NCBI GenBank assembly: GCA_030039775.1
Contig: JASHUX010000467.1
Span: 1 to 8,881, forward strand
Length of the DNA: 8,881 bases
Direction: 5' to 3'
Origin: Alphaproteobacteria bacterium
Lineage (GTDB): Bacteria > Pseudomonadota > Alphaproteobacteria > ATCC43930 > CGMCC-115725
The notes under the pieces are model-generated. The model saw only the letters and a program-made list of their open reading frames with translations. It was not told the origin of the DNA and made no database searches. The translations under genes and the position numbers were made by a program. Positions 1 through 6,976 of the stretch are shown piece by piece (positions within the stretch are counted from its first letter, which is position 1; each line of letters begins with the position of its first letter).

Positions 1-6
1 TTTGCC

Positions 7-636
7 ATGCAAATCTCCATCGTTGCGTTCGACAAATTCACCGACATCGACGTGTTCTTGCCGTGGGACCTGCTCAATCGCGCGCGGACGGCGGGGGCGC
101 GCGACTGGAAGGTGAAGATCCTTGGCAAGACGCCGCACGTAACGTCGGTCGCGGGGCTGACGATTCCGACGCACGGCCCGCTCGAGGAAACCGCGGACAG
201 CGCCGCCGTGATCTTCGGCAGCGGCATCGGCGTCGAGGATTGCATCAAGGACCCGTCCTTCATGGACCCGCTCGATCTCGACGAGACGAAACGCCTCGTC
301 GGCTCTATGTGCGCCGGCGCGATCATCCTCGCCGAGAAGGGCCTGCTCCGCGGACGCCGCGCCACCACCTATCCGACCTATTTCAAGCGCCTCGCCGAAT
401 ATGATGGCGTGATGCCGGTCGAGGAACCGTTCGTGCGCAACGGCAACGTCGCCACCGCCGGCGGCTGCCTCGCGGCGCAGCTCTTGAGTGAATGGGTGAT
501 GACCGAGTTGGCGGGGCCGGAACTGGCCGAGGCGGTGCTCGCCTCGATCCTGCCGGTGGGCCAAGGCTGCAAGGCGTTCGCCGGCTGGGGCGATCCCGCG
601 GCCGCGGCAGCGCAGGCTGCGACTGCCGCGGAATAA
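7..636 (+). CDS. DJ-1/PfpI family protein (class I glutamine amidotransferase-like fold)
   Basis: This 209-residue protein has the length and layout of single-domain DJ-1/PfpI proteins. It opens with a beta strand and an acidic loop (ISIVAFDKFTDIDVFLPWDLL, residues 3-23). It has a glycine turn around residues 71-75 (GSGIG) and a nucleophile elbow GSMCAGAI with Cys102 as the likely catalytic residue, followed by GLLRGRRATTYPT (112-124). The layout resembles the isonitrile hydratase/ThiJ-like branch, but Ala103 follows the cysteine and Tyr122 sits where many relatives have His in the TTHW-type motif. The substrate therefore cannot be assigned. The last 12 residues are Ala-rich and probably disordered. 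The start at 7 fits family N-termini, but only six bases of upstream sequence are visible, so a ribosome site cannot be judged. The protein is probably cytoplasmic, as no signal peptide is seen. Family call is firm; function is unknown. Confidence 0.88.
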   Translation: MQISIVAFDKFTDIDVFLPWDLLNRARTAGARDWKVKILGKTPHVTSVAGLTIPTHGPLEETADSAAVIFGSGIGVEDCIKDPSFMDPLDLDETKRLVGSMCAGAIILAEKGLLRGRRATTYPTYFKRLAEYDGVMPVEEPFVRNGNVATAGGCLAAQLLSEWVMTELAGPELAEAVLASILPVGQGCKAFAGWGDPAAAAAQAATAAE

Positions 637-646
637 CGTTGCTATC

Positions 647-667
647 CCTTTCCTCTTTGAGGAAAGG
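647..667. other. Perfect 9 bp hairpin after the DJ-1 gene
   Basis: CCTTTCCTC (647-655) pairs perfectly with GAGGAAAGG (659-667) across a TTT loop, 10 bp after the stop codon of the DJ-1-like gene. On the + strand it is followed by an A-rich run (668-674), not a T-run, so it is not a canonical intrinsic terminator in either direction. It may act as an mRNA 3'-end stabiliser or an atypical terminator. The hairpin is directly seen; the role is a guess. Confidence 0.35.
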
Positions 668-784
668 AAAAAAAGCAAAGCCACACCGAATAACTCGCGG
701 AGGGATGACTCTGGCGGCGACGCATCCTATGTTCCGCCTGCCCGCCCCGACGCGGGCGCCAACCCCCCGGAGCGGTTCATTTTC

Positions 785-1210
785 ATGCGTCGCGTTATCG
801 GTCTCGCTTTCGGTCTGGCTCCGATATTGGCCGGCGCCGACCTCGCGGACGCCCAAGATTCCGCCCGCTTCGACGGCAACTGGAACGTGGTGCTGCATTG
901 CCCGCGCGGGCAAAGCGGCGCCCTGCCCTTCACCTTCCGTTTCGCGGCAAGGGTGACGGCCGGCAGCATCCACGGCGAGAACGGCGTGGCCGGCCGTCCC
1001 GGTTGGATGACGCTCGACGGCACAATCCAGCCGGACGGCCGCGCCACCCTCGACGCCAGCGGCCTGACCGGTCAGAGCGCGTACAACACGGACCAGACCG
1101 AGCGAGGCGTGCCCTATCATCATCCGGTAACGGCCCATTTCGACGGATCGCAAGGCAACGGACAATGGGTCACGGACCGGGTGTGCAGTTTTATCTTCAC
1201 CCGGGATTAG
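785..1210 (+). CDS. Small exported protein of unknown function with two cysteines
   Basis: This 141-residue protein begins with a likely Sec signal peptide: MRRV, a hydrophobic stretch ([14 protein letters not shown], residues 5-18) and a probable signal peptidase site near ADA-Q (21-24). The mature part of about 117 residues starts with FDGNW (29-33). It is rich in Gly, Asp and Thr and reads as alternating beta strands, with [10 protein letters not shown] (72-81) in the middle and a C-terminal [14 protein letters not shown]. The only two cysteines, Cys39 and Cys134, lie near the two ends of the mature chain and could close a beta-barrel with a disulfide. I recall similar FDGxW...C proteins annotated as hypothetical in alphaproteobacteria, but I cannot name a family. 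A GGAG at 769-772 is 12 bases from the start, so it is a weak ribosome site. The stop lies 11 bp before lepA, suggesting co-transcription. Likely periplasmic; no function is assigned. Confidence 0.72.
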   Translation: MRRVIGLAFGLAPILAGADLADAQDSARFDGNWNVVLHCPRGQSGALPFTFRFAARVTAGSIHGENGVAGRPGWMTLDGTIQPDGRATLDASGLTGQSAYNTDQTERGVPYHHPVTAHFDGSQGNGQWVTDRVCSFIFTRD

Positions 1211-1221
1211 TTCATCGTCCG

Positions 1222-3024
<1,803 letters not shown>

Positions 3025-3082
3025 ATGATTGCCCTCGACCGGCCGAACGCTTTAAGGTTTCGGCGGCTGTCGGGGAATCGCG

Positions 3083-3415
3083 ATGATCGTCGGACGCTTG
3101 ATCGGTTTTCTGCTGTTGATCATCGCCGCGATCACGTTCCTGCGCGACGCGCTCGATTGGTACGACAGCGGCATCCTCGAAACCTTGTCGGGTGACCAGC
3201 TATGGTTGAGCTTGTCGCCCGAAAGCTATCAGTCGGTGCAGGACTGGGCCAGCGACAACCTCTCGATCCTATGGAGTCCCGTCGCGACGTCGATTTTGTG
3301 GCTCCCGACGTTCGTTTCGGCGGGCGTGCTCGGCGGCCTGTTCTTGCTAGGGTCGCGCAAGCGCAAGAAAAAGTCTCGCCGCCCCGGCAGCAATCTTCGC
3401 CGAGTCTACGGCTGA
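3083..3415 (+). CDS. Small membrane protein of unknown function, two predicted TM segments
   Basis: I do not recognise this 110-residue protein. It has a hydrophobic N-terminal helix (residues 2-20, VGRLIGFLLLIIAAITFL), a loop of about 50 residues rich in Ser, Trp and Asp (21-72), a second hydrophobic helix (about 73-92), and a strongly basic C-terminus (SRKRKKKSRR and onward, 91-110). By the positive-inside rule the C-terminus should be cytoplasmic. With two helices, the N-terminus would also be inside and the loop periplasmic. GGGGA at 3072-3076 sits six bases before the ATG and supports the start. The gene follows lepA by 58 bp on the same strand and may be part of the same transcript. It converges on the VOC gene, with a palindromic repeat between them. 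That the frame is real is likely from its composition and ribosome site; the function is unknown. Confidence 0.7.
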   Translation: MIVGRLIGFLLLIIAAITFLRDALDWYDSGILETLSGDQLWLSLSPESYQSVQDWASDNLSILWSPVATSILWLPTFVSAGVLGGLFLLGSRKRKKKSRRPGSNLRRVYG

Positions 3416-3456
3416 TTCCCCTCGACCAACGAGAGTCGGCCGTCAATAAAAGCCAT

Positions 3457-3633
3457 CGTCACCGCCACAAAAGCGGGGGTCCATCGCCGCGCGTCCGCGC
3501 GGCACAAGACTCGTACGGCTCGCGGACGCTCGCCCGATGCGTGATCGCCGCCGAACCTGCCGCCCGGCAGGTTCGGGCCGAGCGTCTGGGTGGACGCTTG
3601 GCAGGCGCCACGCCCGCTTTCGCGGGGATGACG
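3457..3633. repeat. Nested palindromic intergenic repeat element, about 177 bp
   Basis: The outer arms are 3457-3477 and 3613-3633, which match as inverted repeats at 17 of 21 positions. The right arm reads CCCGCTTTCGCGGGGATGACG. This is close to the dispersed GTCATCCCCGCGAAAGCGGGG-type intergenic palindromes found in many proteobacterial genomes. Inside are three more perfect inverted pairs: GCGTCCGCG (3491-3499) with CGCGGACGC (3521-3529), GACGCTCG (3525-3532) with CGAGCGTC (3579-3586), and an 11 bp stem at 3551-3576. The first two share bases 3525-3529, so they are alternative folds. The element lies between convergent genes and ends one base before the VOC stop codon. The inverted repeats are directly seen; its status as a mobile or multi-copy repeat is inferred from resemblance. 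Confidence 0.65.
3551..3576. other. Perfect 11 bp GC-rich stem-loop inside the intergenic repeat
   Basis: CCGAACCTGCC (3551-3561) pairs fully with GGCAGGTTCGG (3566-3576) over a GCCC loop. It sits between convergent genes and could end transcripts arriving from both sides, or stabilise their 3' ends. No T-run follows on either strand, so it is not a standard intrinsic terminator. It may simply be the core of the repeat element. Confidence 0.5.
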
Positions 3634-4131
3634 CTAGCGGCGCCGCGTCTTGGCCTTTGTCTTCGCTTTGGCCTTCGGCTTGGCTTTCGCCTTAGCTTTG
3701 GGTTTCGGCTTCGTTTTTGCGGCGGTCTTGCGCGCTGGGCGCGCCGCGGCGGTCGCCGGCTGGGCGTGGCGCTGACTCAGGCCGTAGCGATTGCCGAATG
3801 GGTCCGTGAACTGCGCCAGGATTGTTTCCTGACCCGGCGGGCCGCCGATGTTGATCTTGGGCATCGCCACGGTGCCGCCAGCCGCGACCGCTTTCGCCAG
3901 CGCGGCGTCGACATCGTCGACCTCGACATAAAACGTGACGTGACCGGTGCCGAACGGGCCGGGCGCGCCGATCCCGCCTTGGATGCCGTAATCCTTGGCG
4001 CCGGTATCGACCATGCCGTAATTCATCGGGTTCGCGGTATTGATCGCCCAATCGAACACGTCGGCGAAGAATCTCTGAATTTGCGTCGCTTCGGGATGAA
4101 CGATCTCGAAATGCACCACGCGATTAGGCAT
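3634..4131 (-). CDS. VOC-superfamily (glyoxalase/bleomycin-resistance fold) protein with a Lys-rich tail
   Basis: Residues 1-119 form one vicinal-oxygen-chelate domain. It starts NRVVHFEIVHPEATQIQRFF (3-22), with the typical 'differs in space' helix after strand one. It continues with GHVTFYVEVDDVDAALAKAV (63-82) and ends with the family signature ILAQFTDPFGNRYGLSQ (104-120). His7 and His64 could be metal ligands, but a complete ligand set is not clear and the usual late Glu is absent, so catalysis is uncertain and glyoxalase I activity should not be assumed. Residues 121-165 are a disordered tail, in which 139-162 are twelve uninterrupted Lys-X dipeptides (X = Ala, Pro or Thr), ending in three Arg. 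Such tails resemble histone-H1-like or AlgP-type basic repeats and suggest nucleic-acid or polyanion binding. A strong GGAGG-type site (4138-4142 on this strand) supports the start. The gene is divergent from the amidase. Confidence 0.88.
   Translation of the reverse strand: MPNRVVHFEIVHPEATQIQRFFADVFDWAINTANPMNYGMVDTGAKDYGIQGGIGAPGPFGTGHVTFYVEVDDVDAALAKAVAAGGTVAMPKINIGGPPGQETILAQFTDPFGNRYGLSQRHAQPATAAARPARKTAAKTKPKPKAKAKAKPKAKAKTKAKTRRR
3646..3717 (-). repeat. Imperfect 6 bp tandem repeat encoding (Lys-X)12
   Basis: On the - strand this stretch encodes twelve successive lysine codons, each followed by Ala, Pro or Thr. The + strand reads as repeated CTTxGC/CTTTGG-like units. Codons vary between copies (AAG/AAA; GCG, GCT and GCC for Ala), which suggests an old or selected repeat and not a very recent slippage expansion. 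Length variation between strains would be expected. Confidence 0.7.
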
Positions 4132-4148
4132 CGGCCCCTCCCTCTCTT

Positions 4149-4178
4149 AATCGCGATTGCCAACCGCCACACTATAAC
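4149..4178. promoter_or_regulatory. Candidate divergent promoter/operator between the VOC and amidase genes
   Basis: The 85 bp between the two divergent starts contains AATCGCGATT (4149-4158), a perfect 10 bp palindrome. Nearby is ACTATAAC (4171-4178), which reads TATAAC on the + strand and TATAGT on the - strand, each five of six against the -10 consensus. Start sites placed from these would leave leaders of about 30 bases on each side. No convincing -35 hexamer is present at the right distance for either direction, so an alternative sigma factor or an activator may be needed, or this is chance. Confidence 0.3.
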
Positions 4179-4216
4179 CCGGACGACCGTTCCACTCCTC
4201 ATGATTCCGCGACGCC

Positions 4217-4921
4217 ATGCCGACCGTGCCGCGTGACCGGGCTTCGCCCAACCACGACGAGCGCCGTTTCGGGCCGCCCGACATGCTGGTCCTGCATTAC
4301 ACCGGCATGACAACCGCGGCCGCGGCGCTCAACCGCCTCTGCGATCCGGCGGCGCGAGTCTCATCGCACTACGTCGTCGAGGAAGACGGAACGGTTTGGC
4401 GCCTGGTCCCGGAACAGCGCCGCGCCTGGCACGCCGGCGAGAGCGGCTGGCGCGGGCGGCATGACATCAACGCCTATTCGATCGGGATCGAGATTGTGAA
4501 TCCGGGCCACGAATTCGGTTATCGCCCATTCCCTGAAGCGCAAATCGCCGCGGTTGAAGAATTGTGCCGCGACATCGTCACGCGCTGGACCATCCCGGGA
4601 CGCAACGTGGTCGGCCATTCCGACGTTGCACCTCATCGCAAACAGGATCCCGGCGAACTGTTTCCCTGGGTGCGTCTGGCGCGGGTCGGGATCGGCTTGT
4701 GGCCGGATTTTTCGCAGCCCGCCCAGCCGCTCGAAACCATCGCCGACACACAAGCGGCGCTGGCTGGCTACGGCTACGATCTACCCGTGACCGGCGCCGA
4801 AGACGAGCGCACGGTCCAAGTCTTGATCGCGTTCCAGCGCCACTTCCGGCCGGAGAATTGCGACGGCATCGCCGACGCCGAGACCCGACGGCGCATCGCA
4901 TCGGTTGCGGCGGCGATTTGA
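4217..4921 (+). CDS. N-acetylmuramoyl-L-alanine amidase, AmpD/AmiD type, with peptidoglycan-binding domain
   Basis: This zinc amidase should cleave the bond between MurNAc (or anhydroMurNAc) and L-Ala of the stem peptide, in wall turnover or muropeptide recycling. Residues about 20-150 are the Amidase_2 domain. His27 (LVLHYTG), His134 (GHSDVAP) and Asp144 (KQDPG) are the expected zinc ligands. Glu92 (IGIEIVNPG) and Lys142 match the catalytic Glu and Lys of AmpD. WHAG at 71-74 is also typical. Residues about 173-230 (TQAALAGYGYDLPVTGAEDE, then the VLIAFQRHFRP helix) form a PG_binding_1 domain, as in AmiD. No signal peptide or lipobox is visible at this start, and an in-frame stop at 4202-4204 blocks a much longer N-terminus. 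The enzyme therefore looks cytoplasmic, despite the wall-binding domain. No good Shine-Dalgarno is visible. The stop codon overlaps the rnpB promoter. AmpD-like or AmiD-like naming is left open. Confidence 0.95.
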   Translation: MPTVPRDRASPNHDERRFGPPDMLVLHYTGMTTAAAALNRLCDPAARVSSHYVVEEDGTVWRLVPEQRRAWHAGESGWRGRHDINAYSIGIEIVNPGHEFGYRPFPEAQIAAVEELCRDIVTRWTIPGRNVVGHSDVAPHRKQDPGELFPWVRLARVGIGLWPDFSQPAQPLETIADTQAALAGYGYDLPVTGAEDERTVQVLIAFQRHFRPENCDGIADAETRRRIASVAAAI

Positions 4922-4948
4922 CAGATGGCCGGGCCGCGCCGTTATATG
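4918..4948 (+). promoter_or_regulatory. Probable rnpB promoter overlapping the amidase stop codon
   Basis: TTGACA at 4918-4923 is a perfect -35 hexamer and includes the amidase TGA stop (4919-4921). TATATG at 4943-4948 is the best -10, four of six, with a 19 bp spacer (TTATAT at 4942 would give 18). The inferred RNA 5' end at about 4954 lies six bases beyond the -10, as expected for a housekeeping sigma-70 promoter. The hexamers are seen; activity is inferred from their position relative to the RNA. Confidence 0.7.
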
Positions 4949-4953
4949 AGTTC

Positions 4954-5346
4954 GCCAGATGGCCGGATGGCCGCGCTTCGCAGTCACAGGCGGGGCGAGG
5001 AAAGTCCGGGCTCCACGGAAACACGGTGCCGGCTAACGGCCGGCGGGGGCAACCCCAGGGACAGTGCCACAGAAACACACCGCCCAACGAAGCCTTCGGG
5101 CGGCGAGGCAAGGGTGAAATGGTGCGGTAAGAGCGCACCGCGCCGCCGGCAACGGCGGCGGCAGGGTAAACCCCACCGGGAGCAAGACCAAGTAGGGATG
5201 GCCGGCCTACCGCAAGGCGAGGCCGGGTGCGTTTCCGCATCGCCATCCGGGTCGGTCGCGAGAGGCGCCTGGCAACAGGCGTCCCAGAGGAATGGTCATC
5301 CCCCGCCGCGAGGCGGGGACAGAACCCGGCTTACAGGCCATCTGGC
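4954..5346 (+). ncRNA. rnpB: RNase P RNA, bacterial type A
   Basis: This is the catalytic RNA of ribonuclease P, which removes 5' leaders from pre-tRNAs. The ends are set by a perfect 11 bp P1 helix: GCCAGATGGCC (4954-4964) with GGCCATCTGGC (5336-5346). The conserved core is present: GAGGAAAGTCCGGGCTCC (4997-5014), AGGGACAGTGCCACAGAAA (about 5057-5075), AGGGTGAAAT (5111-5120), AAGAGCGCACCG (5129-5140), GGGTAAACCCC (5164-5174), AGCAAGACCAAGTAGGG and ACAGAACCCGGCTTACAG (5319-5336). About 393 nt is normal for the family. The P15 loop reads CAAGGCGA (5213-5220), with GGC where E. coli has the GGU that contacts the tRNA 3' RCCA. Placement between an amidase gene and mraZ is, as I recall, common in alphaproteobacteria. 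Exact 5' and 3' ends are inferred from P1 pairing. Confidence 0.97.
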
Positions 5347-5396
5347 ATTTCTTCGATTTCTTATTATTTCACGATTTGTTCTTATATTCCGGCGGC
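5347..5396 (+). terminator. T-rich tract following RNase P RNA
   Basis: Directly after the P1 helix the sequence becomes markedly T-rich (ATTTCTTCGATTTCTTATTATTTCAC and onward). This contrasts with the GC-rich surroundings. The GC-rich 3' end of the RNA followed by T-runs could support termination, but no separate hairpin precedes the T-tract. It may equally be an AT-rich upstream element of the mraZ promoter region. The call is weak. Confidence 0.25.
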
Positions 5397-5443
5397 GATT
5401 ACCTGACATTCCCTCATGAATCGGATTTTTACCCTGATTCAAT

Positions 5444-5472
5444 TTGACCACCCATAATTTCCCATGATATCC
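5444..5472 (+). promoter_or_regulatory. Candidate promoter of the mraZ/dcw operon
   Basis: TTGACC (5444-5449) matches the -35 consensus at five of six positions. GATATC (5467-5472) lies 17 bp further on as a poor -10 (three of six), with TG partly overlapping upstream. The spacing is ideal, but the -10 is weak. All three CCCA repeats fall between or on these hexamers, so a bound MraZ would block polymerase. The leader to the mraZ GTG would be about 100 nt. Confidence 0.4.
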
Positions 5473-5474
5473 CA
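5451..5474 (-). promoter_or_regulatory. MraZ box: three TGGG repeats at 10 bp spacing
   Basis: CCCA occurs at 5451-5454, 5461-5464 and 5471-5474, so the - strand carries TGGG three times with exactly 10 bp periodicity, one helical turn. TGGG repeats of this spacing upstream of mraZ are the known binding sites of the MraZ repressor in E. coli. They lie 106 bp before the mraZ start, as expected for autoregulation of the cell-division cluster. The motif is directly seen; binding is inferred from family knowledge. Confidence 0.8.
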
Positions 5475-5579
5475 GACAGTCACAATCGCCGAGGCGCCGC
5501 GATTCGGGAGTGTAGCGGGCGCGGTACCAACGGATTGCGACAGGCAAGCCGGTGCAGGGTCAGGTGCCGAGGGCGAGCG

Positions 5580-6047
5580 GTGGCGCTATTCGTATCAAGC
5601 TTCACCAACAAGATCGACCGCAAGGGACGCGTGTCGGTGCCGGCACCGTTTCGCCAGATTTTGGCGACGAAGGGCTCGGACATGGTGGTGCTGTACCCGC
5701 ACCCCAAGCATGAGGCGATCGAAGGCAGCGGCATGGACTGGCTCGACGATTACGCCGCGCGCCTCGCCCAATTGCCGGAATATGACGAAGATCGGGACGC
5801 CCTGCAGTCTCTGTTCAGCCAGGTCAATCAAATAACGCCCGACGGCGAGGGTCGGATCATCCTGCCGGAGAATTTGATCGGTCGCGCAGGGCTCGGCGAA
5901 AACGCCGTATTCGTTGGCGCTGGTGCCAAGTTCGAGATCTGGGAGCCGGGCCGCTATGCCGATCATCTAAGCCGGCAGCAAGCGCGGCTGCGCGAACGGA
6001 ATCTCACGGTGCCGCCGTTGGCTCGGTCGGCGGGGGCGGCGCCATGA
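5580..6047 (+). CDS. mraZ: MraZ, transcriptional regulator of the division and cell-wall cluster
   Basis: MraZ is a ring-forming DNA-binding protein of the AbrB-like fold that represses its own operon. The protein has two tandem MraZ domains. Each carries the signature Dxxx[11 protein letters not shown] (Asp13-Arg17) and [10 protein letters not shown] (Asp88-Arg92). The start chosen is GTG at 5580, giving M(V)[16 protein letters not shown], the usual family N-terminus, and 155 residues. GAGGG at 5569-5573 lies six bases upstream and supports it. The frame is also open upstream through a TTG at 5535, but the added residues (Arg/Cys-rich) look non-coding. The tail after about residue 135 is Arg/Ala-rich. 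The stop codon overlaps the rsmH start in ATGA, so the two are probably translationally coupled. The TGGG repeats at 5451-5474 are its probable operator. Confidence 0.95.
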   Translation: MALFVSSFTNKIDRKGRVSVPAPFRQILATKGSDMVVLYPHPKHEAIEGSGMDWLDDYAARLAQLPEYDEDRDALQSLFSQVNQITPDGEGRIILPENLIGRAGLGENAVFVGAGAKFEIWEPGRYADHLSRQQARLRERNLTVPPLARSAGAAP

Positions 6048-6976
6048 GCGGGCACGAGACCGTTCTTCTAGCCGCCACGGTGACCTTGCTGGCGCCGCGT
6101 GACGGCGCGACTTATGTCGACGGCACTTTCGGCGGCGGGGGACTGTCGGCGGCTATCCTCGCGGCGGCACAGTGCCGCGTAATCGGAATCGATCGTGATC
6201 CGACCGCGATCGCCGGCGGCGCCCGTCTGGCCGGCCGTTATCGGGATCGCCTAACGCTGGTCGAAGGTCGCTTCAGCGCGATGGACGCGCTGCTCGCTGC
6301 GCGGGGCATTAGCACCGTCGACGGCATCGCGCTCGATCTCGGCGTGTCGTCGATGCAGCTCGACCAGCCCGAGCGCGGCTTCTCCTTCCGGCTCGACGGC
6401 CCCCTCGATATGCGCATGGGAAACAGCGGGAAAACGGCGGAAGAGCTGGTCAATACCCTGCCCGAGCGCGATCTGGCGGACCTTATCCATCGCTATGGCG
6501 AAGAGCGCCATGCCCGCCGGGTGGCACGCGCCATCGTCTCGGCACGGCCGCTACATCGGACAGCCGAGCTGGCGACCGTCGTGCGCAAAATAGTGCCGCA
6601 GCGCGGGCCCGGCATCGATCCCGCGACCCGCACGTTCCAGGCGCTTCGCATGGAAGTGAACGACGAGCTTGGAGAGCTGGACCGGGCGCTGATCGCGGCG
6701 GAACGATTGCTGGCGCCCGGCGGCAAGCTTGTCGCGATTGCCTTCCATTCGCTTGAAGACCGCACCGTCAAGAGTTTCCTCGGCGCGCGCAGCAAGCCTC
6801 CCGCTGTGTCGCGCCATCGTCCCACCGGGCCGCAGCCGGCGCCGAGCTTCCGCCTCCTCACTCGGAAGCCGGTGCGGCCCGGCGAGGACGAGACCGCGCG
6901 CAACCCGCGGGCGCGCTCCGCGCGCCTGCGTGCCGCCGAACGCACGGCGGCCTCGGCGTGGGGAGCGGCCGCATGA
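6044..6976 (+). CDS. rsmH: 16S rRNA (cytosine-1402 N4) methyltransferase RsmH (MraW)
   Basis: RsmH uses S-adenosylmethionine to N4-methylate C1402 in the decoding centre of 16S rRNA. The 310 residues match the family length. The SAM-binding region is clear: [12 protein letters not shown] (24-35), IGIDRDP (47-53) and [19 protein letters not shown] (97-115). LDMRMG (121-126), the [14 protein letters not shown] motif (196-209) and AFHSLEDR (233-240) are all RsmH hallmarks. The usual N-terminal HxPVLL is changed to [10 protein letters not shown] (4-13), a mild difference. The last 40 residues are Arg/Ala-rich and little conserved. A G-rich site at 6032-6036 precedes the ATG by seven bases. The gene overlaps mraZ and ftsL by four bases (ATGA) at each end, consistent with one operon. 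Confidence 0.97.
   Translation: MSGHETVLLAATVTLLAPRDGATYVDGTFGGGGLSAAILAAAQCRVIGIDRDPTAIAGGARLAGRYRDRLTLVEGRFSAMDALLAARGISTVDGIALDLGVSSMQLDQPERGFSFRLDGPLDMRMGNSGKTAEELVNTLPERDLADLIHRYGEERHARRVARAIVSARPLHRTAELATVVRKIVPQRGPGIDPATRTFQALRMEVNDELGELDRALIAAERLLAPGGKLVAIAFHSLEDRTVKSFLGARSKPPAVSRHRPTGPQPAPSFRLLTRKPVRPGEDETARNPRARSARLRAAERTAASAWGAAA

Noticed and set aside
705..956. GGAGGGATG at 699-707 as a gene start
   Set aside because: The purine run touches the ATG directly, leaving no spacing. The product has no features, and it overlaps the exported-protein gene, which has a clear signal peptide.
383..1165. A 260-codon - strand frame opposite the DJ-1 and exported-protein genes
   Set aside because: It is antisense to two genes with recognisable features and crosses the intergenic hairpin. 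Its Arg/Pro-rich composition is typical of a GC shadow frame.
3457..3633. CRISPR array or tRNA within the repeat-rich intergenic region
   Set aside because: The repeats are inverted and nested, not direct with regular spacers, and no cloverleaf or T-arm motif is present.
3202..4236. A 344-codon + strand frame spanning the palindromic repeat and the VOC gene
   Set aside because: It is antisense to the VOC gene over most of its length, and its Leu/Gly/Phe/Arg-rich region is the mirror of the Lys-X repeat. The VOC frame has a recognisable domain and a strong ribosome site; this one has neither.
4578..5419. Open frames on both strands across the RNase P RNA
   Set aside because: The stretch from 4954 to 5346 is clearly structural RNA with the conserved type A core. 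The translated products are Arg/Pro/Gly-rich and have no domain character.
5418..5440. GAATCGG...CCTGATTC imperfect hairpin upstream of the mraZ promoter as a terminator
   Set aside because: The stem is short, has a bulge, and no T-run follows it. It could be a small operator dyad, but there is no further support.
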